Source: Larkinella humicola
Lineage (GTDB): Bacteria > Bacteroidota > Bacteroidia > Cytophagales > Spirosomataceae
NCBI RefSeq assembly: GCF_008727875.1
Contig: NZ_VTWS01000004.1
Location: forward strand, 124,001 to 188,000
Direction of reading: 5' to 3'
DNA: 64,000 nucleotides
Below the pieces are notes generated by a model. It was not told the DNA's origin. It saw only the letters and a list, made by a program, of their open reading frames with translations, and made no database searches. The position numbers were made by a program, and so were the translations under genes. Of the stretch, positions 15,965-23,267 are shown one piece after another (within the stretch, counting starts at the first letter, position 1; every line of letters starts with the position of its first letter).

Positions 15965-17077
15965 TTAAGTACGAACTTCATAAACAACTTCATGGGCTTC
16001 CCAGCAGGCCGGAATTTCAAATCGGGAAAGCATTCGGGCCATAACGGCATTGGGTACAACATGAATGCGGTTTTGATTTTGTTGCTTTAGCTGGGTATAC
16101 GGCACTTCAAGGTAGACCAGCCGAACGCGCGCTTTATAGGTTACGAACAACTCAATCAGTTGCTGCCTCACCTGTCGGGTCAAATTTGTGGCATTCCAAA
16201 CAAACGATTGTTGTTGTCGTAACAGGGTTTTCGCTTTCTCTTTGGCCATTTGAACGACGTAACCCGTCCCTTCGCGGTCGGCCGGATCGATGCGGAATTG
16301 TCGCCGGAAATCATCCAGACAAACCACCGGCCAGTCGGCGAGCTGTTTGCTAATGTACGTATCTTTTCCTGCTCCGGGCAATCCGGCCAACAGCACCACT
16401 TCGAAAACCGTGGTGTCGAAGGGCTCGTAGGTTGGTGACGCGTCTTCCTTGTAAAAATACGTGAACCGGTTTAGCCCGGAGGAAAACGGATAAGGCGTTC
16501 CCCAGCACCCGTTTTCTTCGCAATAGGCCCGAAAAAAGGCTATTTTTTCCAACAATTCAGCCTGATCGGTACAGATACGGCCCCGGACATCCGCTTCGGC
16601 CAGCAGAGCCAGCCATTGCGTGTTGACTTCCAGACTGGTTTGCAATAACGATTTCAACGGGTCCGGTTTTTCAAAGATCCACAAAGGCAGGCCGTGATAC
16701 CGCACCAGTTTTGCAATCTGCTCCCGAAGTTTGAAGGGGGCCGGAAAGCTGCGGTACAGCAATTCCCGCGTGGTTTGCTCACCCCGTCGGGCGTGGCCCC
16801 GTGACGTGATGCTGCCATCGGTTTCCAGCACCGTTGTCGACCGTTTTTCAACGTCATGCAGCAGGGCTGCCGTCCACAAAACCGCCTGGTCCTGCGGATT
16901 AAGTTGCTGGTAGCCGGGACGCTGTTGCAGTTGTTCGACCACCAGGCGGGTATGAACCGCTACATCACCTTCGGCATGGTGACGCGGGTCCTGTGGCACG
17001 TCGCGCATATCCCGGACAAACCCAAACTGATGCTCAAGTTCGTCCCAATTCTTTTGTGTCGTTAACTGCCACATCAT
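15965..17077 (-). CDS. HD-Pnk: 2',3'-phosphoesterase / 5'-polynucleotide kinase
   Basis: A 370-residue two-domain enzyme. The N-terminal HD domain shows His42, the His74-Asp75 pair (ALLHDVEK), His95, His128 and Asp163 (ADVRGR) as metal ligands. The C-terminal P-loop kinase has GLPGAGKDT (232-240), LDDFRR (254-259) with the likely general-base Asp, and WNATNLTR (294-301). This order is that of the HD-Pnk family characterised from Runella slithyformis, which removes 2',3'-cyclic or 3' phosphates and phosphorylates 5'-OH ends. Its start overlaps the ligase stop by 4 bases (ATGA). Together they can heal and seal broken RNA. Confidence 0.92.
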   Translation of the reverse strand: MMWQLTTQKNWDELEHQFGFVRDMRDVPQDPRHHAEGDVAVHTRLVVEQLQQRPGYQQLNPQDQAVLWTAALLHDVEKRSTTVLETDGSITSRGHARRGEQTTRELLYRSFPAPFKLREQIAKLVRYHGLPLWIFEKPDPLKSLLQTSLEVNTQWLALLAEADVRGRICTDQAELLEKIAFFRAYCEENGCWGTPYPFSSGLNRFTYFYKEDASPTYEPFDTTVFEVVLLAGLPGAGKDTYISKQLADWPVVCLDDFRRQFRIDPADREGTGYVVQMAKEKAKTLLRQQQSFVWNATNLTRQVRQQLIELFVTYKARVRLVYLEVPYTQLKQQNQNRIHVVPNAVMARMLSRFEIPACWEAHEVVYEVRT

Positions 17078-17853
17078 CGGATCGTCGGTTGAGGTGGAAC
17101 ATCAGCGGGGCGTTCCCGGAGTAATGAAGCCCGTTTCCAGTTTCGCGTCCAGTGTTCATCCGTTTTTACATGCCCGGCCCGGACATATTTGAACACATTC
17201 TGGCCGAATGCATCGGCGGTATAGGCATCGGTGTTGCGGGTGACAATGCCTTCCATTGTGCAGGGCTGGCCCGTCAGCGCATCGTGCGAACCAAGCCGAC
17301 TGTTCTGGTTGGCCCAGCCTTTTACCTGTTTTTCAATGACTCCGGGGCGAAAGGGCGCCTGAACAACCTCTAACTCGGGCACTACCGGAAAATCGAGCAA
17401 CTGGGCATAAAACCGGGTTTCTTCCCACGAAAGCCAGCAGTCGCGGTCGCGAATGGCAAAGACATAGAAATGGTGTTCTAACTGGCGGTATTCGATGGAA
17501 TGAATGGCGTAGAGGTTTTCGCCAAACAATTCCAGATCGCCGAGATGATGGCGAATCAGCTCCCAGCGGTCACGCAGATACCGTGTCCAGGGCGATTGTG
17601 TGGGTGCTGCGTGTGAGCGGGCAAAAACGCCGTAGCGATTCAGGCAATTGTTTTCACCGTCGAGTTTTTCGGTATGAACCAGTGCCGGAATAGGAGCAAT
17701 ATGTTCTTCGTAGTGCTGATTGATGCGGTCGTCGCTGGTCGTGCCTGGCGAAAACGGGTAGTGATACGTGCGACCGTATTTTTGTGAAAATACCATGTTC
17801 GTTTTGATAAAAGGTAACACAGGCACCTTGCCGGGTGGCAAGGGCAAATCCAT
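17074..17853 (-). CDS. ATP-dependent RNA ligase
   Basis: A 259-residue nucleotidyltransferase-fold ligase. Motif I is EKLDGEN with Lys63 as the expected adenylated residue; motif III is LFGENLYA (Glu112), IIIa FYVFAIRD, IV MEGIVTRN (Glu201) and V FKYVR (Lys222). No extra C-terminal domain of the Rnl1 type is present. HD-Pnk follows with a 4-base overlap, so this is the sealing partner of a repair cassette. The N-terminal ~20 residues are unlike the conserved part; the ATG at 17796 (MVFSQKYGRTYHYPFSPG) is a serious alternative start. A TATTTTTG -7-like element is at 17924-17917. Confidence 0.9.
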   Translation of the reverse strand: MDLPLPPGKVPVLPFIKTNMVFSQKYGRTYHYPFSPGTTSDDRINQHYEEHIAPIPALVHTEKLDGENNCLNRYGVFARSHAAPTQSPWTRYLRDRWELIRHHLGDLELFGENLYAIHSIEYRQLEHHFYVFAIRDRDCWLSWEETRFYAQLLDFPVVPELEVVQAPFRPGVIEKQVKGWANQNSRLGSHDALTGQPCTMEGIVTRNTDAYTADAFGQNVFKYVRAGHVKTDEHWTRNWKRASLLRERPADVPPQPTIR

Positions 17854-17935
17854 TAAAAGGAGACCTGTGAACGATTACATGGCTTCAATTGCGTATAGTG
17901 CCTGAAATTAAGCCCTCAAAAATACGGTTTTCTGC

Positions 17936-18391
17936 TTAAAAGTCCGATTGGCCGGAGGCAGGATTGAGCGAACGGTTATTCCAGTCTATCAAACTTTCTT
18001 CTTCCTTCTCCCGCATTCGTTTCACTTCCTCGTCGGTTTTGTCGCCGTAGCCGCAGAGGTGCAGCAAACCGTGCGCCAGCACCCGCCGTAATTCCTGCTC
18101 TTCCGGAATGTTTAATTGCCGGGCGTTGTCGCGGACGCGGTCGATGCTGACGAAAATGTCGCCTTCCAGCCGGTTTTCTTCTTCCGAATTGTCAAAGGTG
18201 ATGATGTCGGTGTAATAATCGTGTTCCAGATACTCGCGGTTCACCTGGAGCAGATACTCGTCGGAGCAGAAAATGTAGTTCAACTCACCAACGCTGAACC
18301 CTTCTTTCAACGCCAGTGCGGTGAGCCACTGCCGGGTGGGTATTTTCCGGGAAAGCGTAAAGGGAATGTCTTCTGTAAAGAATCGAATCAT
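17936..18391 (-). CDS. ybeY: Endoribonuclease YbeY (16S rRNA maturation)
   Basis: A 151-residue UPF0054/YbeY protein. The conserved part FCSDEYLLQVNREYLEHDYY, then TDIITFD and LEGDIFVSIDRV, leads to the metal site HGLLHLCGYGD (107-117). The third ligand, His in most bacteria, is Asp117 here, the form also seen in other Bacteroidota. YbeY trims the 3' end of 16S rRNA and takes part in ribosome quality control. It is followed after 82 bases by the RNA ligase and HD-Pnk on the same strand. The -7 promoter element ends 4 bases before the ATG, so the mRNA may be leaderless. Confidence 0.93.
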   Translation of the reverse strand: MIRFFTEDIPFTLSRKIPTRQWLTALALKEGFSVGELNYIFCSDEYLLQVNREYLEHDYYTDIITFDNSEEENRLEGDIFVSIDRVRDNARQLNIPEEQELRRVLAHGLLHLCGYGDKTDEEVKRMREKEEESLIDWNNRSLNPASGQSDF

Positions 18392-18395
18392 ACCG

Positions 18396-18403
18396 CAAAG
18401 ATA
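18396..18403 (-). promoter_or_regulatory. -7 promoter element of ybeY
   Basis: TATCTTTG on the minus strand, a perfect TAnnTTTG, then CGGT and the ATG. The 4-base gap equals that of the antitoxin gene and implies transcription starting at the start codon. No good -33 TTG is seen. Confidence 0.45.
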
Positions 18404-18415
18404 GCCAACCGGATG

Positions 18416-18494
18416 GGAACGCGGATGGCACGGATTAAACCGATTGACGCAGATAATCCGTTAAAATCCGCCTAATCCGTTCCATCCGCGTTCC
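18416..18494. repeat. Long inverted repeat between ybeY and DUF5009 genes
   Basis: Arms 18416-18437 (GGAACGCGGATGGCACGGAT...) and 18473-18494, 22 bases with one mismatch. The loop contains further CGGATTA/TAATCCG words that can pair. It immediately follows the DUF5009 gene start side and the ybeY promoter; REP-like, function unknown. Confidence 0.7.
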
Positions 18495-18499
18495 TATCG

Positions 18500-19654
18500 C
18501 TATATTTTGACGAAAATTTTGTGTCGGTAGAGAATGTACAGAAACGTCCAGACCAGCACGAGGGCGCCCAGCGCGTTCAGCGATTCGTGTAACGGTTCGG
18601 GGGTATGCCGGTAAAATCCTTCAAACAACAATTTGGAGGTGTGGTTAAAGTCGATAAACCGGTATGCCAGGTAAACGACCAGCGAATTCACCCCAATCAC
18701 CTTGAAGAAAAACGACCATTTCCGGAAGCCCAGCACGTCGATGAGGCCGTAAAAAAGCGCCAGAAACAGTGCGCCCATACCCGCCGTAACCAGAATGAAA
18801 GAACTGGTCCACAAGTGCTTATTGATCGGGAAATGAATGCCCCAAAGCAGGCCGGCTCCAATGCTGTACAGGCCGGGCGTCACCAGATAGGTTAGCTTCG
18901 TCCGATCGGATCGATCCGATTGCAGCCACTCCCCGGCTACGGTTCCCAAAACCGCCAGACAAAGCGCCGGAAACTGCGTTAGCAGCGCCAGCTCGTCGTA
19001 GGTTTTCTGGAGCAACCGGCCGGGCATGAAACTCCGGTCGAACCAGCCGACCAGATTGCCCTCAAACGAAAGATCCCCACTGCCGAAGCCGGGAACCGGG
19101 ATCAAAAACAAGGCGGCATAGTAAGCCAGCAGAATACCGGCCACGGCATAGAGCCGCTGTTTCCAGGAAAAGTTCAGGAACAAAACCGTGGCAACCAGCG
19201 TGGCCAGGCCGATGCGACCCAAAACCGTCCCGTACCGGATGTTCGCCGGGTCGAATACATCCAGCGGAATATTTTTGTCGAGAATGCCCAGCAGGTAAAG
19301 AATGACAAACCGGCGAAATGCTTTTCGGTATAAAACAGGCTTGTCGATGCCTTTGGCTACGGCCGTTTGTAAAGAAAAAGAAAGCGAAACACCGGAGAGA
19401 AACAGGAACAACGGGAAGATAAAGTCGTAAAACGTAAACCCGTTCCAGGCTGGATGCGTCAACTGATCGCCCATCCAGTCGACCCAACCCAGGCCGGTTT
19501 TTCCATTGAGTCGTTCGATGAACGCGCCCCCACCCGCAATCAGCAGCATATCGAACCCGCGGAGGGCATCGATGGAGAGCAATCGTTTGGCTTTAACAGC
19601 CACCACTTCCTGGGTCTGAAGGGGCACAGAACCGGCATTGACATCGGAGACCAT
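18500..19654 (-). CDS. DUF5009 / HGSNAT-like membrane acyltransferase
   Basis: A 384-residue protein with about ten membrane helices. LLSIDALRGFDMLLIAGGGA at the N-terminus and FTFYDFIFPLFLFLSGVSLS are hallmarks of the family that includes heparan-alpha-glucosaminide N-acetyltransferase; in bacteria it probably moves acetyl groups onto sugars across the membrane. The C-terminus ends in a basic tail (YRHKIFVKI). A ~25-residue cytosolic extension precedes the first helix. A paralogue is encoded at 44778-45968. Single gene between two repeats; substrate unknown. Confidence 0.85.
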   Translation of the reverse strand: MVSDVNAGSVPLQTQEVVAVKAKRLLSIDALRGFDMLLIAGGGAFIERLNGKTGLGWVDWMGDQLTHPAWNGFTFYDFIFPLFLFLSGVSLSFSLQTAVAKGIDKPVLYRKAFRRFVILYLLGILDKNIPLDVFDPANIRYGTVLGRIGLATLVATVLFLNFSWKQRLYAVAGILLAYYAALFLIPVPGFGSGDLSFEGNLVGWFDRSFMPGRLLQKTYDELALLTQFPALCLAVLGTVAGEWLQSDRSDRTKLTYLVTPGLYSIGAGLLWGIHFPINKHLWTSSFILVTAGMGALFLALFYGLIDVLGFRKWSFFFKVIGVNSLVVYLAYRFIDFNHTSKLLFEGFYRHTPEPLHESLNALGALVLVWTFLYILYRHKIFVKI

Positions 19655-19761
19655 ACGGGCAGGGAATCGTTTGAGTCAAAAGGAGATAAGGGGGCTGGTA
19701 TACTGATTGGAGGGAGAGAATCAGAAGCTATTTCGCCTATTCGATCAAACAAAACACAAAG

Positions 19762-19794
19762 AAACCTGCAAGGTCTTAAAGACCTTACAGGTTT
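19762..19794. repeat. Inverted repeat AAACCTGCAAGGTCTT
   Basis: Arms 19762-19777 and 19779-19794, 16 bases with one mismatch and a single-base loop. A second, looser copy is at 19846-19892. Both lie downstream of the helicase gene on the minus strand. Confidence 0.7.
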
Positions 19795-19845
19795 TCAATC
19801 CCGTTTTAACAAAACTTAGCAACAGAGTCTTTCAAATTTGAACAC

Positions 19846-19892
19846 AAACCAGCAAGGTCTTTGAGACGGGGTCGCCCAGACCTTACAAGTTT
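19846..19892. repeat. Second AAGGTCT inverted repeat, after the helicase stop
   Basis: Arms 19846-19860 and 19878-19892 (15 bases, three mismatches) begin 6 bases after the helicase stop codon. Same family as 19762-19794 and probably a transcript end. Confidence 0.6.
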
Positions 19893-19898
19893 TCTATC

Positions 19899-22175
19899 TC
19901 ACACAATCTTCAATTTGGCAAAACTCAGCAGCAACGTCTTTTCTCCCGCCGTTTCAAATTTGATGATCGCTTTGCGGTCGTTGCCATTCTGATCGATTTT
20001 CTGAACCAGCCCGAAGCCGAATTTGAGGTGTTCGACGCGCATGCCCTCCGCCAGTTTCGATGTATCGCTGGGGGCAAAGTCGGACGAGGGCGTGTGGGCT
20101 ACCGTCGGTTGCGGAGCTTGCTGTTTGGCGGTTTTCTGGGCCAGACTCCGGACAAAACTCATTGATCCACCAGCGGGGGTGTCTCGTTTTAATTCCTGAC
20201 TCTCTTCCCGTTCCGCCTTGCGGGTTTTGGCCACTTTCAGAAAGGCGGGATCGATTTCCATCAAAAACCGGCTGGGCTCGCAGACTTTCAGCCGACCATA
20301 ATGATACCGGGAATCGGCATAAGAAACCGTCAGTTTCTTCTCCGCGCGCGTGATGGCCACGTAAAACAGCCGTCGCTCTTCCTCCAGATCCGCCCGGCTT
20401 TCAAGCATCATCTGCGACGGAAACAGGTCTTCCTCCAGCCCCACGATATACACATTCCGGAACTCCAGCCCTTTGGCTCCGTGGATGGTCATCAGCGTCA
20501 CTTTGTCGTTGTCGCCGTCGTCATCTTTTTCGTCGGCGCTGGTCAGCAGCGAAACCACCTGCAAAAAGGCGCTCAGGCTCTTGTCGTCGTTGTCCGGATT
20601 GTCGACAAATTCCTTGATCGAGTTCAACAACGCCTGTACGTTTTCGTAGCGTGACAGCCCTTCGACGGTTTTGTCGTCGTATAGCTCTTTCAGAATTCCG
20701 GACGTTTTGGCCACGTGAGCGGCCACGTCATAAGCGTCTTTCTTGTCGAGCAGCAGTTGGTAGCTCTTGATCAGATCGGCAAACGCTTCAATGGCAATCC
20801 CGGCCCGTCCGGCAACGTATTTATTGACGTTGCTCACCACTTCCCAAATCGGCACCTGGTTTTCCGAAGCGACCACCGCAATTTTTGCCACGGTGGTGTC
20901 GCCAATCCCGCGTTTGGGCAGGTTGATGATCCGCTTGAAGGCTTCTTCGTCACTCTGGTTGACCGTAAAACGCAGGTACGCTAGCAAGTCCTTGATTTCT
21001 TTGCGCTGGTAAAACGACAGACCGCCGATGATCCGGTATTTGATGTTCAAGCGCCGGAGGGCTTCCTCAAACGCCCGCGATTGCGCATTGGTGCGGTAGA
21101 GAATGGCAAAATCCGTGTTGTGCAGGCCGTCCTGCATCTTGGCTTCGAAGAGCGACGTAGCAATCAGGCGACCCTCCTCATTGTCGGAAGCGGCTTTAAT
21201 GACTTCGATCAGCGTGCCGTCTTCGTTGTCGGTAAAAACACTTTTGCGCAACTGCGCCCGGTTTCGGGCGATAATGGAATTGGCCGCGTTGACGATGGTT
21301 TTAGTCGAGCGGTAATTCTGCTCCAGTTTAATCGTGCGAACGTCCGGGAAATCTTTCTCAAAATTCAGAATGTTCTCGATGTTGGCACCCCGGAAGGCGT
21401 AAATGCTCTGCGCATCGTCGCCAACGACGCAGATATTCTGGTTAACCGCCGATAATTTCCGGGTGATGAGGTACTGCGACACGTTCGTATCCTGAAACTC
21501 ATCGACCAGCACGTGTTTGAATTTGTGCTGGTATTTATTCAGAATATCGAGGTGATCGCGGAACAGCACGTTCGTGTTGAACAGAAGATCATCGAAATCC
21601 ATGGCGTTGGCCTGAAAGCAACGCATGGTGTAGGCTTTGTAGATCCGGCCGATTTCGGGCATCCGGGCGGCTGCATCGTCCGTCTGAATCAATGGATTGG
21701 CAAGGTAATCCGCCGGGCCGACGAGCCGGTTTTTGGCCCCCGAGATCCGCGAAAAGACGACATTGGCGCGATAAATTTTATCGTCCAGCCCGAATTCCTT
21801 GATGATGCTTCGCAGCAGCGATTTGGAATCGTCGGTATCGTAAATGGAAAAGTTACTGGTGAAACCCAGAGCCTTCGCTTCGATCCGCAGAATTTTGGCA
21901 AAAACGGAGTGAAAAGTCCCCATCCAGATGTTGCGGGCTTCCGTACCCACCACACTCTCGATCCGGTGACGCATTTCACCGGCGGCTTTGTTGGTAAAGG
22001 TCAGCGATAAAATCCGGAACGGATCGACGCCTTTTTCAATCAGATGCGAAATCCGGTAGGTCAGCACGCGGGTTTTTCCCGATCCCGCACCGGCTATAAT
22101 AATCAGCGGGCCGTCGCCATGCAGCACGGCCTGTCGCTGAGGTTCATTTAAGGTTGAAATATAATCCGTCATCAA
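19899..22175 (-). CDS. pcrA: UvrD/PcrA-type superfamily 1 DNA helicase
   Basis: A 758-residue SF1A helicase. Motifs in order: LNEPQRQAVLHGDGPLIIIA with Walker A AGAGSGKTR near residue 28-36, motif Ia LTFTNKAAGEM, motif II VDEFQDTN, motif III GDDAQSIYAFRGA, motif IV LEQNYRS, motif V TIHGAKGLEF and motif VI VAITRAEK. The C-terminus has the Tudor-like RNA-polymerase-binding domain of PcrA (MRVEHLKFGFGLVQKI). It unwinds 3'-5' in nucleotide-excision and replication-conflict repair. MMTDY gives two adjacent ATGs; either is fine. Single gene followed by two hairpins. Confidence 0.95.
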   Translation of the reverse strand: MMTDYISTLNEPQRQAVLHGDGPLIIIAGAGSGKTRVLTYRISHLIEKGVDPFRILSLTFTNKAAGEMRHRIESVVGTEARNIWMGTFHSVFAKILRIEAKALGFTSNFSIYDTDDSKSLLRSIIKEFGLDDKIYRANVVFSRISGAKNRLVGPADYLANPLIQTDDAAARMPEIGRIYKAYTMRCFQANAMDFDDLLFNTNVLFRDHLDILNKYQHKFKHVLVDEFQDTNVSQYLITRKLSAVNQNICVVGDDAQSIYAFRGANIENILNFEKDFPDVRTIKLEQNYRSTKTIVNAANSIIARNRAQLRKSVFTDNEDGTLIEVIKAASDNEEGRLIATSLFEAKMQDGLHNTDFAILYRTNAQSRAFEEALRRLNIKYRIIGGLSFYQRKEIKDLLAYLRFTVNQSDEEAFKRIINLPKRGIGDTTVAKIAVVASENQVPIWEVVSNVNKYVAGRAGIAIEAFADLIKSYQLLLDKKDAYDVAAHVAKTSGILKELYDDKTVEGLSRYENVQALLNSIKEFVDNPDNDDKSLSAFLQVVSLLTSADEKDDDGDNDKVTLMTIHGAKGLEFRNVYIVGLEEDLFPSQMMLESRADLEEERRLFYVAITRAEKKLTVSYADSRYHYGRLKVCEPSRFLMEIDPAFLKVAKTRKAEREESQELKRDTPAGGSMSFVRSLAQKTAKQQAPQPTVAHTPSSDFAPSDTSKLAEGMRVEHLKFGFGLVQKIDQNGNDRKAIIKFETAGEKTLLLSFAKLKIV

Positions 22176-22292
22176 CTACGCTCCGCTTCAGGTTTAATCG
22201 TCTTGAAAGAACAATCAAAACTACTAAAAAAGTTGCGGATGATCGAATGTCCCGACGGTCGGACGGCCGGTGCTGCTTTGGTCCGTGAGGTA

Positions 22293-22925
22293 TCAGGCCG
22301 CCAGACTCAGAGCTGCAATTTGTTGCCCATTGATGTGGTGTAGCAATTCACCGGCAGGGAAAGTTTCCGTAAAATTCCGATCGACGTAGCTGAATTGAAT
22401 CTGTCGGTTGGGTGCTACCACAAACAAAGCCGGGTAGGGAACGTCCTCCGTAATCCCGGCAATCAGGTTCCAGACCGGATCTTCGGTTGAATAAACGCCA
22501 AATTTGGCCGCAATCTGGTTATCGACATCCTGCGCAATCGTGAACGGCAGATCGTGTTGCTCAACCAGCGTTTGCAGGGATTCGAGGGAATCCGGTGACA
22601 ACACCAGCAAGGTGCCGCCGTTCTCCTGGATGTGGGCGTAAAGCCGGGTCAGTTTTTGCAGATACCGGTTGCCGTAGCCACTCCAGCCAGCGCTGTAAAA
22701 AGCAATGATTAGCGGGCCGGTTTGCAGCCAGTCGTGCAAATGAACGGTTTTGGAGTAATCCGTTTGCCAGGTGATGTATTGCCCGATGGTCCGCTGGCGA
22801 TGGAGTCCGAACAGAGGGGCTTTTTCATCCGCCTTCAAGGGCGAAATGGGCGTGAGTTTCCGAAATACTTGTGGAATGGAATACAAGTCAGAGTCTTCGG
22901 GGATAGAATCAAAAAAAGCTACCAT
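22293..22925 (-). CDS. Peroxiredoxin-like (AhpC/TSA fold) protein lacking cysteines
   Basis: A 210-residue thioredoxin-fold protein of the redoxin group: APLFGLH...LHDWLQTGPLIIAFYS, then NGGTLLVLSPDSLESLQTLV and FGVYSTEDPVWN. At the active site, where relatives have W-C-x-x-C, it reads AGWSGYGN (79-86): Ser82 and Gly85 replace the two cysteines, and the whole protein contains no cysteine. It therefore cannot be a thiol peroxidase or disulfide reductase; a binding or regulatory role is more likely. Its promoter lies 280 bases upstream, giving a long structured leader (22963-23200). Confidence 0.8.
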   Translation of the reverse strand: MVAFFDSIPEDSDLYSIPQVFRKLTPISPLKADEKAPLFGLHRQRTIGQYITWQTDYSKTVHLHDWLQTGPLIIAFYSAGWSGYGNRYLQKLTRLYAHIQENGGTLLVLSPDSLESLQTLVEQHDLPFTIAQDVDNQIAAKFGVYSTEDPVWNLIAGITEDVPYPALFVVAPNRQIQFSYVDRNFTETFPAGELLHHINGQQIAALSLAA

Positions 22926-22962
22926 TGTAAGTAAGTTTATAGACTATATAGATTTTGAGTCA

Positions 22963-23200
22963 GTTAAAAAAAACGACATGGGCAGATGGGCTGAACCAGT
23001 GCATGCACTGGTTTTCACATTGACTGATTCGTCGGGCAGAAATTGGGTAACTGGGAGGGAAGAGAAGGGCTAACAGCCCATCAGGAACCGCTGACAACAA
23101 CAACCACTCACCCAAACGTTGTGCAGTGGGAGAACCCGTTCAAACGGGCGAGTGGCGGTTTTTTGTGCAGAAACAGACATTACTATACTTTGTCAATAGG
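22963..23200 (-). ncRNA. Candidate structured leader or small RNA upstream of the redoxin gene
   Basis: A promoter at 23240-23208 predicts a minus-strand transcript from about 23200 that reaches the redoxin ATG at 22925. Within it are a branched fold: outer stem AACCG + CCACTC (23160-23150 side) with GAGTGG (23109-23104) and CGGTT (23090-23086), a 12-base bulge, and two inner hairpins CCCGTT/AACGGG (23135-23148) and CCCA/TGGG (23111-23130); next GGGCT-AAC-AGCCC (23067-23079); then the 20-base palindrome AACCAGTGCATGCACTGGTT (22994-23013) and a U8 tract at ~22970. I see no motif of cobalamin, TPP, SAM or FMN riboswitches. On the plus strand the branched fold ends in six T and could also be a terminator. 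Confidence 0.4.
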
Positions 23201-23207
23201 ATATGTG

Positions 23208-23240
23208 CAAATATAAACAACAGAATTCATTCCCGCCAAA
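23208..23240 (-). promoter_or_regulatory. Promoter for the redoxin leader
   Basis: Minus strand: TTTG (23240-23237), 21-base spacer, TATATTTG (23215-23208). Both boxes are exact matches to the Bacteroidota housekeeping promoter. It lies just past the stop codon of the MFS gene. Confidence 0.75.
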
Positions 23241-23267
23241 TTTTCCGGTTAAATTTTTAGGAAACGG

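Noticed and set aside
22926..23267. Known riboswitch (cobalamin, TPP, SAM, FMN) or SRP/6S/tmRNA upstream of the redoxin gene
   Set aside because: None of the conserved boxes of these RNAs is present, and the 5' and 3' ends are not complementary as in 6S RNA.
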